From Streptomyces hyaluromycini (GTDB lineage: Bacteria; Actinomycetota; Actinomycetes; Streptomycetales; Streptomycetaceae), in the NCBI RefSeq assembly GCF_002217755.1, contig NZ_BCFL01000035.1, forward strand, positions 1 to 64,000: a stretch of DNA of 64,000 nt, read 5' to 3'. Below, piece after piece: positions 34,431-42,190 of the stretch. Each line of letters begins with the position of its first letter. Position 1 is the first letter of the stretch. A program made the translations under genes and the position numbers. Below the pieces are notes generated by a model that was not told where the DNA came from, searched no databases, and saw only the letters and a program-made list of their open reading frames with translations.

Positions 34431-34500
34431 CGGCACGTCGACGCCGGCACGTCGACGCCGGCACGTCGACGCCGGCACGTCGACGCCGGCACGTCGACGC
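34431..34500. repeat. 14-bp tandem repeat, five exact copies
   Basis: The unit CGGCACGTCGACGC is repeated five times without change (34431-34500) with a partial sixth. It lies in the gap after the ribonuclease gene. A length-variable minisatellite-like tract is likely. Confidence 0.92.
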
Positions 34501-34531
34501 CGGCTCGTCCGTCGTCAGGAACAGCGCGACC

Positions 34532-34593
34532 AGCCGGAGGTCCGGTCCGCGTTCAGCCGGACCTCCGGTCCGCGTTCAGCCGGACCTCCGGCT
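34532..34593. terminator. Convergent stem-loop terminator with a duplicated arm
   Basis: AGCCGGAGGTCCGG (34532-34545) can pair with CCGGACCTCCGGCT (34580-34593), or with the shorter copy at about 34557-34568. The 23-bp segment TCCGCGTTCAGCC... is directly duplicated (34546-34568, 34569-34591). It serves the ribonuclease gene and the opposing small membrane gene. Confidence 0.6.
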
Positions 34594-34776
34594 CCCCGCG
34601 ACGGCGAACAGCGCGCACGCCAGCACGATCAGCGCGACGCTCGCGTAGACGCCGTAGCCGTCGAGGAAGCCGAGCCGTTGCAGGAGGCTCACCCGCCAGT
34701 GGGTGAACTCGTGCAGCAGGCCCAGCACACCCTGCACCAGAGCAACGAATCCGAGCAGTTCAAGCAGCTGTTTCAC
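34576..34776 (-). CDS. Small membrane protein (66 residues)
   Basis: Starts at GTG 34776 after GAGGG. It has two hydrophobic helices (LLELLGFVALVQGVLGLLHE and VYASVALIVLACALFAVAGS) joined by a basic loop. Its 3' end overlaps the stem-loop region. No family name is certain. Confidence 0.65.
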   Translation of the reverse strand: MKQLLELLGFVALVQGVLGLLHEFTHWRVSLLQRLGFLDGYGVYASVALIVLACALFAVAGSRRSG

Positions 34777-34955
34777 GGTACGACCCTCGCCCCGCGGCCT
34801 CCCCCCATGCCATCGGCCGTGGGGCGAGTCGTACCCGCCGGAAGACTCTCCGCACGCGCGCGTGGCACACCGAAAGTCCACGCGAGCGCAACTTTGGTCG
34901 ACGATCCCGTGCTCGGGTAGGTGCCGCGGGCCGGTCATGCGTAGATTTGTCGACC

Positions 34956-36212
34956 GTGAGCGGTGACCTTTCCATACGGACGTTCGAGGGGCGGCGGTGG
35001 CTCTTCCCCTCCGCTGTGATCCATGAACTCGACCCCGACCCCGACGCCGGTCAGGCCGGCCGGCGGCCCCGGCGCACCGCGCGCGACTGGCTCGTCGACT
35101 TCAGCTGTTTCCTGCTGGCCGTCCTCCTCGGAGCGGCGGCGGCCAACACGATGCGCCAGGACCCGAACGTCTCGCACGGCCTCGCCGTCGTCGACCAGCT
35201 GATCGGCGGGCTGGCCTGCGGCGCGGTCTGGCTGCGCCGCCGCTGGCCGACGGGCCTGGCCATCGCGATGATCCCGGTCGGCTTCGTCTCCGACACCGCG
35301 GGCGGCGCCGCCATGGTCGCGCTGTTCACCCTCGCCGTGCACCGCCCGTTCCGGTACGTCGCCTGGATCGGCGGCGTCACCCTCGCACTGGTCCCGCTCT
35401 TCTACTGGCTGCGCCCCGACCCCGACCTGCCCTACCTGGCCGTCGTCATCCTCGTCGTGCTGTTCAGCCTCCTGGTCGTCAGCCTCGGCATGTTCGTGCG
35501 CTCCAAGCGGCAGCTGATGGTCAGCCTGCGCGACCGGGCCCGACGGGCCGAGACCGAGGCCGGCCTGCGCGCCGAGCGGGCCCAGCGGCTGGCCCGGGAG
35601 GCCATCGCCCGCGAGATGCACGACGTCCTCGCCCACCGGCTGACCCTGCTCAGCGTGCACGCCGGGGCGCTGGAGTTCCGGCCCGACGCGCCCCAGGAGG
35701 AGATCGCCCGGGCGGCCGGGGTCATCCGGGAGAGCGCCCACGAGGCCCTCCAGGACCTGCGCGAGATCATCGGCGTGCTGCGCGCCGCCGACGGCGACGA
35801 GGCGGGCGGCCGGCCGCAGCCGACCCTCGCGGCCCTGGACGCGCTGGCCGCCGAGTCCCGCCAGGCCGGCATGAAGGTCATCCTCGACAACCACGTCGGC
35901 GACCCGGCCGCCGTCCCCGCCTCCGTCGGCCGCACCGCCTACCGCATCGCCCAGGAGGGCCTCACCAACGCCCGCAAGCACGCCCCCGGCGCCGAGGTCA
36001 CCGTCCGCGTCACCGGCGCCCAGGGCGACGGCCTGGACATCACCGTGCACAACCCCGCCCCCGCGACGGAGGCCCCGCACGTCCCCGGCTCGGGCCAAGG
36101 CTTGATCGGCCTGACCGAACGCGCCACGCTGGCCGGGGGACGGCTGGAGCACCGGGCCACCGGCGACGGCGGCTTCGAGGTGCGGGCCTGGCTGCCCTGG
36201 CCGGCCGCCTGA
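34956..36212 (+). CDS. Two-component sensor histidine kinase (HisKA_3, DesK/NarL type)
   Basis: About 418 residues from GTG 34956 (TTG 34947 also possible). The N-terminal half has four to five membrane helices (WLVDFSCFLLAVLLGAAAAN, YLAVVILVVLFSLLVVSLGM) and a short coiled linker. The dimerisation motif AREAIAREMHDVLAHRLTLL carries the phospho-His near residue 222. The HATPase domain has GLTNARKHAPGAEV (N-box) and GSGQGLIGLTERATLAGGRL (G-box). It phosphorylates the response regulator encoded 47 bp downstream. The signal is unknown. Confidence 0.92.
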   Translation: MSGDLSIRTFEGRRWLFPSAVIHELDPDPDAGQAGRRPRRTARDWLVDFSCFLLAVLLGAAAANTMRQDPNVSHGLAVVDQLIGGLACGAVWLRRRWPTGLAIAMIPVGFVSDTAGGAAMVALFTLAVHRPFRYVAWIGGVTLALVPLFYWLRPDPDLPYLAVVILVVLFSLLVVSLGMFVRSKRQLMVSLRDRARRAETEAGLRAERAQRLAREAIAREMHDVLAHRLTLLSVHAGALEFRPDAPQEEIARAAGVIRESAHEALQDLREIIGVLRAADGDEAGGRPQPTLAALDALAAESRQAGMKVILDNHVGDPAAVPASVGRTAYRIAQEGLTNARKHAPGAEVTVRVTGAQGDGLDITVHNPAPATEAPHVPGSGQGLIGLTERATLAGGRLEHRATGDGGFEVRAWLPWPAA

Positions 36213-36259
36213 AGACGACCGAACACGTGACGCCGTACCCGCCTGACCACGTAGGAGCC

Positions 36260-36922
36260 ATGACCTCGATCAGACTGCTGCTCGTCGACGACGATCCGCT
36301 GGTGCGGGCGGGGCTGGCCCTCATGATGGGCGGTGCCGGAGACATCGAGATCGTCGGCGAGGGCGCCGACGGCGACGAGGTCGAGGCGCTCGTGGACCGC
36401 ACCCACCCGGACGTCGTCCTGATGGACATCCGCATGCCGTCCGTGGACGGGCTCACCGCCACCGAGCGGCTGCGCGCGCGTGCCGACGCCCCGCAGGTCG
36501 TCGTCCTGACCACCTTCCACGCCGACGAACAGGTGCTGCACGCCCTGCGCGCGGGAGCCGCCGGGTTCGTCCTCAAGGACACCCCGCCCGCCGAGATCGT
36601 CGCCGCGGTGCGCCGGGTCGCGGCCGGCGACCCCGTGCTGTCGCCCGCCGTCACCCGGCAGCTGATGCGGCACGCGGCCGGCACCCGGGCCGACACCCGG
36701 CAGGCACGCGCGCGTGAGCGGCTCGCCGCCCTCAACGACCGCGAGCGCGAGGTCGCCGTCGCGGTCGGCCGGGGCCTCGCCAACGCCGAGATCGCCACCG
36801 GCCTCTTCATGAGCGTCGCCACCGTCAAGACCCACGTCTCCCGCATCCTGGCCAAGCTCGGCCTCAACAACCGCGTCCAGATCGCCCTGCTGGCGTACGA
36901 CGCGGGATTGCCGGAGGAATAG
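36260..36922 (+). CDS. NarL/LuxR-family response regulator
   Basis: A 220-residue protein from ATG 36260 (TAGGAG upstream). The receiver domain has an acidic pocket LLLVDDDPLV, phospho-acceptor Asp56 (VVLMDIRMPSVDG) and Lys in FVLKDTPP. The C-terminal LuxR helix-turn-helix lies at about 155-210 (LNDREREVAVAVGRGLANAE, SVATVKTHVSRILAKLGLNN). It is the cognate partner of the preceding kinase. Confidence 0.94.
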   Translation: MTSIRLLLVDDDPLVRAGLALMMGGAGDIEIVGEGADGDEVEALVDRTHPDVVLMDIRMPSVDGLTATERLRARADAPQVVVLTTFHADEQVLHALRAGAAGFVLKDTPPAEIVAAVRRVAAGDPVLSPAVTRQLMRHAAGTRADTRQARARERLAALNDREREVAVAVGRGLANAEIATGLFMSVATVKTHVSRILAKLGLNNRVQIALLAYDAGLPEE

Positions 36923-37007
36923 GGCGCCTTTGGGGCACCTGTGGGGCGGCCCGCGCGTTCTCCGGATACGGGACGGCCTCGGGGACCTCCTGAAGGGGGA
37001 GCAGAGC

Positions 37008-38189
37008 ATGCAGGTGACCGACCTCGGCGAGTACGGCGACGGTCTGCGCACGGACCCGCACACCGTGTACGCGCGACTGCGCGAGCGCGGCCCGGTGCAC
37101 CGGGTGCGGTGGCCCCTGCCCGACCAGTACCACGAGACCTGGCTGGTCGTGGGCTACGAGGAGGGGCGCGCGGCGCTCGCCGACCCCAGACTGGTCAAGG
37201 ACACCGAGAAGATCGGCTTCAAGTTCCTCGACGAGGAACTGATCGGCAAGTACCTGCTGCTCGCCGACCCGCCCCAGCACACCAGGCTGCGCGGCCTGAT
37301 CACGCGCGCGTTCACCGCCCGCCGGGTGGCCGGTCTCGAGCCGAGAATCCAGGAGATCACCGACCGGCTGCTCGACGAGATGCTCCCGCGCGGCCGTGCC
37401 GACCTGGTCGACGCCCTCGCCTACCCGCTGCCGATCACGGTGATCAGCGAGCTGCTCGGCGTCCCCGAGCTGGACCGCGCGCGGTTTCGGAAACTGTCCA
37501 ACGAGGTGGTCGCGTCCAGCCATCCGGGCAGCGAGTACGACGCCTTCGTCGCGCTCGCCGACTATCTGGCGGAGCTGATCGAGGACAAGCGCTGCGCCGG
37601 CCCGAGCGGCGACCTGCTCAGCGACCTGATCCGCACCACCGCCGAGGACGGCGACCGGCTCTCCGTCGGGGAACTGCGCGGCATGGCCTTCGTCCTGCTG
37701 ATCGCCGGCCACGAGACCACCGTCAACCTCATCGGCAACGGCGTCCTCGCCCTGCTCACCCACCCCGACCAACTCGCCGCCCTGCGCGCCGACATGAGCC
37801 TCTTGGACGGCGCGGTCGAGGAGACCCTGCGCTGGGAGGGCCCGGTGGAGAACGCCACGTACCGGTACGCCGCCGAGCCTCTGGAGATCGCCGGCACCGC
37901 CATCGACCGGGGCGACCCCGTGATGATCAGCCTCGCCGGCGCCGACCGCGACGCGGACCGCTATCCCGAACCCGACCGCTTCGACATCCGCCGCGACCAC
38001 CGCGGCCACCTCGCCTTCGGCCACGGCATCCACTACTGCCTGGGCGCACCCCTGGCCCGCCTGGAGGGCCGGATCGCCCTGCGCACCCTCCTGGAGCGCG
38101 CCCCGGGCCTGGCCCTGGACGGCCCGCACGGGGAGTGGCTGCCGGGCACCCTGATGAGAGGGGTGCGCAGCCTCCCGGTGCGCTGGTAG
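37008..38189 (+). CDS. Cytochrome P450 (CYP107-like)
   Basis: A 393-residue monooxygenase. The I-helix oxygen-binding motif AGHETT is at 233-238, ExxR is in EETLRWEG, and the heme loop FGHGIHYCLGAPLAR has Cys344 as the heme ligand. PDRFDIRRDHRGHLAFGHG is typical of bacterial class I P450s. It starts at ATG 37008 after AAGGGGGAGC. No ferredoxin or reductase gene is next to it, and the substrate cannot be inferred. Gene order suggests a stand-alone transcription unit after the two-component pair. Confidence 0.94.
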   Translation: MQVTDLGEYGDGLRTDPHTVYARLRERGPVHRVRWPLPDQYHETWLVVGYEEGRAALADPRLVKDTEKIGFKFLDEELIGKYLLLADPPQHTRLRGLITRAFTARRVAGLEPRIQEITDRLLDEMLPRGRADLVDALAYPLPITVISELLGVPELDRARFRKLSNEVVASSHPGSEYDAFVALADYLAELIEDKRCAGPSGDLLSDLIRTTAEDGDRLSVGELRGMAFVLLIAGHETTVNLIGNGVLALLTHPDQLAALRADMSLLDGAVEETLRWEGPVENATYRYAAEPLEIAGTAIDRGDPVMISLAGADRDADRYPEPDRFDIRRDHRGHLAFGHGIHYCLGAPLARLEGRIALRTLLERAPGLALDGPHGEWLPGTLMRGVRSLPVRW

Positions 38190-38229
38190 CCGCACGCGCG
38201 GCCGAGGTCGACCGGGTCGGTCAGGCAGG

Positions 38230-39240
38230 TCAGGTCAGGCGGTCCGGGACCTCCGCGAGTGCCACCGGCCGGTGCTCGTGCCGGGAGATCTCGCAGGCCT
38301 CCGCGATCCGCAGCGCCTGGAGCGCCTCGCGCCCGTCGCAGGGGTTGGCCAGCTGGCCCCGCACCACGTCGACGAAGGCGCACAGCTCGGCCTCGTAGGC
38401 GGGCCCGAACCGCTCCAGGAAGCCGGGCCACGGCTTGTCCGCGGGCGGCGGCCCGGTCGGCTCGGTCGAGGCCACCGGCGTACGGTCGTCCAGCCCGACC
38501 ACCACGGTGTCCCGCTCGCCGGCCAGCTCCATCCGCACGTCGTACCCGGCGCCGTTCAGCCGGGCCGCGGTGGCCGTGGCCAGCGTGCCGTCGTCCAGGG
38601 TGAGCACCGCCGCGCCCGTGTCGACGTCACCGGCCTCGCGGAACATCGCGGGCCCGGCGTCCGAACCGGTCGCGTACACGTCCACGACCTCGCGGCCGGT
38701 CACCCAGCGCAGCACGTCGAAGTCATGGATCAGCGTGTCCCGGAACAGCCCGCCGGACAGCGGCAGCCACTCCGGCGGGGGCGGGGACTGGTCGGAGGTC
38801 AGCGCCCGTACCGTGTGCAGCCGCCCGAGCCGGCCCGAGCGCACCGCCTCCCGCGCACCGACGTACCCCTTGTCGAAGCGCCGCTGGAAGCCCATCTGCA
38901 GCACCGTCCCGGCCTTCTCCACCTCCGCCAGGGCAAGCAGGGTGCCCGGCAGGTCGAGGGCGATCGGCTTCTCGCAGAAGACCGGCAGCCCGGAGCGCGC
39001 GGCCCGGCCGATCAGGTCGGCATGGGCCGAGGTGGCGGCGGTGATCACCACGGCGTCCACGCCCCACTGGAAGATCTCGTCCGTCCCGGGCGCCGCCGTC
39101 TCCCCGAGCCGGTGCGCCAGATCCTGGGCCCGCCGGGGATCCACGTCCGTGAGGATCAGCGATCCGACCTCGCGATTACGGCTGAGCGTGTTCGCGTGAA
39201 TGGTGCCGATGCGGCCCGTCCCGATGACCCCGATGCGCAT
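38230..39240 (-). CDS. Gfo/Idh/MocA-family oxidoreductase (inositol dehydrogenase-like)
   Basis: A 336-residue NAD(P)-dependent sugar or cyclitol dehydrogenase. The Rossmann start MRIGVIGTGRIGTIHANTLS, FCEKPIALDLPGTL with the catalytic Lys, and GGLFRDTLIHDFDVLRWVTG with the family His/Asp match IolG-type enzymes. It is divergent from a GntR regulator, with palindrome TGTCCGGACA about 45 bp upstream of its ATG. It probably oxidises inositol or a related compound, with expression controlled by that regulator. Confidence 0.9.
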   Translation of the reverse strand: MRIGVIGTGRIGTIHANTLSRNREVGSLILTDVDPRRAQDLAHRLGETAAPGTDEIFQWGVDAVVITAATSAHADLIGRAARSGLPVFCEKPIALDLPGTLLALAEVEKAGTVLQMGFQRRFDKGYVGAREAVRSGRLGRLHTVRALTSDQSPPPPEWLPLSGGLFRDTLIHDFDVLRWVTGREVVDVYATGSDAGPAMFREAGDVDTGAAVLTLDDGTLATATAARLNGAGYDVRMELAGERDTVVVGLDDRTPVASTEPTGPPPADKPWPGFLERFGPAYEAELCAFVDVVRGQLANPCDGREALQALRIAEACEISRHEHRPVALAEVPDRLT

Positions 39241-39281
39241 GGGAACAAGGTGCTGGTGCACCCCGTGCGCTGTCAATCCGT

Positions 39282-39294
39282 ATGTCCGGACAAT
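39282..39294. promoter_or_regulatory. Putative GntR operator (site 1)
   Basis: ATGTCCGGACAAT with a perfect TGTCC/GGACA palindrome (39283-39292), between the divergent dehydrogenase and GntR genes. The identical 13-mer recurs at 40131-40143 before the ROK kinase. Confidence 0.65.
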
Positions 39295-39343
39295 CGAACT
39301 ACACAACTTCCCGTCAACCCGTCACAGGGATACGCTCGGCCCC

Positions 39344-40108
39344 GTGCCGAAACCAGATGTGGACCCGACCATGACGCTCGACCTCAGTGTGGACCGGAGT
39401 TCCCCGGTGCCGTTGTACTTCCAGCTCGCCCAGCAGCTGGAAGCGGCCATCGAGCACGGCTCGCTCACCCCCGGCAGCCTGCTGGGCAACGAGATCGAGC
39501 TCGCCGCGCGGCTCGGCCTGTCCCGCCCGACCGTCCGCCAGGCCATCCAGTCCCTCGTGGACAAGGGCCTGCTCGTCCGCCGTCGGGGCGTCGGCACCCA
39601 GGTCGTGCACAGCCAGGTCAAGCGCCCGCTGGAACTCAGCAGCCTCTACGACGACCTGGAGTCGGCCGGTCAGCGCCCCGCGACGAACGTGCTGGTCAAC
39701 ACGGTGGTCCCGGCGTCCGCCGAGGTCGCCGCCGCGCTCGGGGTCGCGGAGGGCGCCGAGGTGCACCGGATCGAGCGGCTGCGGCTGGCGCACGGCGAGC
39801 CGATGGCGTACCTGACCAACTACCTGCCCCCCGGTCTGCTCGGCCTGGACACCGCCCAGCTGGAGGCGACCGGCCTGTACCGGCTCATGCGGACCGCCGG
39901 GATCACCCTGCACAGCGCCCGCCAGTCCATCGGCGCGCGCGGCGCCACGGCCGCCGAGGCGGAGCGGCTCGCCGAGCCGGAGGGTGCCCCGCTGCTCACC
40001 ATGCAGCGCACCACGTACGACGACACCGGCCGCGCCGTCGAGTTCGGCGACCACATCTACCGGCCGACCCGCTACTCCTTCGAGTTCCAGCTGCTCGTAC
40101 GGTCCTGA
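39344..40108 (+). CDS. GntR-family (HutC/UTRA) transcriptional regulator
   Basis: About 254 residues from GTG 39344 (or 245 from ATG 39371). The winged helix lies at about 18-85 (VPLYFQLAQQLEAAIEHGSL, ELAARLGLSRPTVRQAIQSL, LLVRRRGVGTQVVHSQVKRP). The UTRA effector domain lies at about 95-245 (HRIERLRLAHGEPMAYLTNY, TYDDTGRAVEFGDHIYRPTR). It likely senses a sugar or phosphosugar and controls the divergent dehydrogenase and the downstream ROK kinase through TGTCCGGACA sites. Confidence 0.9.
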   Translation: MPKPDVDPTMTLDLSVDRSSPVPLYFQLAQQLEAAIEHGSLTPGSLLGNEIELAARLGLSRPTVRQAIQSLVDKGLLVRRRGVGTQVVHSQVKRPLELSSLYDDLESAGQRPATNVLVNTVVPASAEVAAALGVAEGAEVHRIERLRLAHGEPMAYLTNYLPPGLLGLDTAQLEATGLYRLMRTAGITLHSARQSIGARGATAAEAERLAEPEGAPLLTMQRTTYDDTGRAVEFGDHIYRPTRYSFEFQLLVRS

Positions 40109-40130
40109 AGGCACCGCGGTTCTGGTCGTA

Positions 40131-40143
40131 ATGTCCGGACAAT
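40131..40143. promoter_or_regulatory. Putative GntR operator (site 2)
   Basis: The same 13-mer as at 39282-39294, located 22 bp after the GntR stop and upstream of the ROK kinase gene, consistent with one regulator acting on both transcription units. Confidence 0.62.
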
Positions 40144-40203
40144 GTGACCGTTGTGTGAGCTGACCCGGCAGGTGGCAGCCGGAAACGACCTGGACTTTCT
40201 GCG

Positions 40204-40270
40204 CCGCGAGCCGTGGTGCCCCTGAAAGGGGCGCGGGGCTGTGACATGTGCGGCTCCGCCGCGTGGGCGC
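40204..40270. repeat. Dispersed intergenic repeat related to 28449-28490
   Basis: CCCCTGAAAGGGGCGCGGGG followed by CTGTGACATGTGCGG... and CGCGACCAGCCACGAC. It shares the GGGGCGCGGGG...GCGCGACC core with the copy near 28460. Its start includes a CCCCT/AGGGG hairpin that may terminate transcription of the GntR gene. Confidence 0.5.
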
Positions 40271-40367
40271 GACCAGCCACGACATACCCGCACCCGGCAA
40301 TGGCGCGCACCCCTCCTTATCTCCCCCGAACGGCACTACACGCACGCGTACGGCAGAATCGAGCCCG

Positions 40368-41513
40368 ATGAGCACCTACCGCGACCTCACCGCCCCCATC
40401 GGCTCCCGCCGAGCCCCGGTCCTGCGGACCGTCGGCACCCGGGAACGCCGCTCCCACCTGACGGCACCCCGGGTGCCCACGGTCGGTATCGACATCGGCG
40501 GCACCAAGGTCATGGCGGGCGTCGTGGACGCCGACGGCAACATCCTGGAGAAGCTCCGCACGGAGACCCCGGACAAGTCCAAGAGCCCGAAGGTCGTCGA
40601 GGACACGATCGTCGAGCTGGTCCTGGACCTGTCCGACCGGCACGACGTGCACGCCGTCGGCATCGGCGCCGCCGGCTGGGTCGACGCCGACCGCAACCGG
40701 GTGCTGTTCGCGCCGCACCTGTCCTGGCGGAACGAACCGCTGCGCGACCGCCTCTCCGGCCGGCTCTCGGTCCCCGTCCTCGTCGACAACGACGCCAACA
40801 CCGCCGCCTGGGCGGAGTGGCGTTTCGGCGCCGGCCGCGGCGAGGACCACCTGGTCATGATCACGCTCGGCACCGGCATCGGCGGCGCGATCCTGGAGGA
40901 CGGCCAGGTCAAGCGCGGCAAGTACGGCGTCGCAGGCGAGTTCGGCCATATGCAGGTCGTGCCCGGCGGTCACCGCTGCCCGTGCGGCAACCGCGGCTGC
41001 TGGGAGCAGTACAGCTCGGGCAACGCGCTGGTCCGGGAGGCCAAGGAGCTGGCGGCGGCCGACTCCCCGGTGGCGTACGGGATCATCGAGCACGTCAAGG
41101 GCAACATCAACGAGATCACCGGCCCGATGATCACCGAGCTGGCCCGCGAGGGCGACGCGATGTGCATCGAGCTGCTCCAGGACATCGGCCAGTGGCTCGG
41201 CGTCGGCATCGCCAACCTCGCCGCCGCCCTCGACCCGTCCTGCTTCGTGATCGGCGGTGGCGTCAGCGCCGCCGACGACCTGCTGATCGGCCCCGCCCGG
41301 GACGCGTTCAAGCGCCAGCTGACCGGCCGCGGCTACCGCCCCGAGGCCCGGATCGCGCGTGCCCAGCTGGGCCCCGAGGCCGGCATGGTCGGGGCCGCCG
41401 ACCTCGCCCGCCTGGTCGCCCGCCGGTTCCGGCGCGCCAAGCGGCGCCGCGTCGAGCGGTACGAGCGCTACGAGCGGTTCGCGGAGGCCCGCCGCACCCG
41501 GGACACCGCATGA
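40368..41513 (+). CDS. ROK-family sugar kinase (glucokinase-like)
   Basis: A 381-residue kinase from ATG 40368. The phosphate-1 motif VGIDIGGTKVMAGVVDADG, the catalytic Asp in LVDNDANTAAWAEW, ITLGTGIGGAILEDG, and the ROK zinc-binding signature GHMQVVPGGHRCPCGNRGCW are all present. The C-terminus ends in a very basic tail (FRRAKRRRVERYERYERF). It phosphorylates glucose or another hexose. Overlap ATGA with the next gene suggests translational coupling. Confidence 0.92.
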   Translation: MSTYRDLTAPIGSRRAPVLRTVGTRERRSHLTAPRVPTVGIDIGGTKVMAGVVDADGNILEKLRTETPDKSKSPKVVEDTIVELVLDLSDRHDVHAVGIGAAGWVDADRNRVLFAPHLSWRNEPLRDRLSGRLSVPVLVDNDANTAAWAEWRFGAGRGEDHLVMITLGTGIGGAILEDGQVKRGKYGVAGEFGHMQVVPGGHRCPCGNRGCWEQYSSGNALVREAKELAAADSPVAYGIIEHVKGNINEITGPMITELAREGDAMCIELLQDIGQWLGVGIANLAAALDPSCFVIGGGVSAADDLLIGPARDAFKRQLTGRGYRPEARIARAQLGPEAGMVGAADLARLVARRFRRAKRRRVERYERYERFAEARRTRDTA

Positions 41514-42091
41514 CCGCTTCGCTGCCCCGTCAGGCCGCGTCCCCGGAGGAACCGCAGCGCCCGCCCGAGACCCCGGGTCACAAGGCCAAGCGCAGGGCGC
41601 TGACGCTGCTGATCATCGGGCTGCTCATCGGCGTACCGGCCGGCTATCTGGTGATCTCCGCCGCCCAGAGCCGCAACAGCGGCAAGGACAAGGAGTCCAA
41701 GTACTCGGCGACCGGCCTCACCGCGGGCTGGCCGTCGAAGGTGCAGCGGCGCCTCTACCAGGTGCCGGTCCCGCACCCGGCCGACACGATCGCCTACTAC
41801 GAGACGAACAACTGGAAGACCAGCCGTCTCTACGTCCAGTTCCGCACCAACAGTGCCGGACTGGACAGCTTCCTTGAGGGCATGGGCGTCAACCGGGACG
41901 CGCTCAAGAAGGACGACATCAGCATCGGCTCCCGCGACCAGAAGATCTCCGGCTGGAAGTTCACCGGCCCCGGATCCTGGTCGGGCCTGACACACAAGCA
42001 GAAGAACCCGGCGCCCACCCAGGACGTGGTGGTGAACACGGCCGACCCGAACTACCCGATGATCTACGTCGTCTCGCGCACCGTCCCGTGA
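41510..42091 (+). CDS. Membrane-anchored protein of unknown function
   Basis: A 193-residue protein whose ATG overlaps the ROK stop by 4 bases. The cytoplasmic N-tail is proline-rich, with one transmembrane helix at about 33-53 (LTLLIIGLLIGVPAGYLVIS) and an extracellular domain rich in aromatic and Lys residues (YETNNWKTSRLYVQFRTNSA, ISIGSRDQKISGWKFTGPG). It is co-transcribed with the kinase. No family is recognised. Confidence 0.72.
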   Translation: MTASLPRQAASPEEPQRPPETPGHKAKRRALTLLIIGLLIGVPAGYLVISAAQSRNSGKDKESKYSATGLTAGWPSKVQRRLYQVPVPHPADTIAYYETNNWKTSRLYVQFRTNSAGLDSFLEGMGVNRDALKKDDISIGSRDQKISGWKFTGPGSWSGLTHKQKNPAPTQDVVVNTADPNYPMIYVVSRTVP

Positions 42092-42190
42092 CGACCCGCC
42101 CCGGCCGGTCGCCGGGGCCGACTGTCAGACCCCGCCCGTACAGTCGAAGACGTCTGATCCGACATGTGGGCGGGAGGGGGGGCAGAACGT

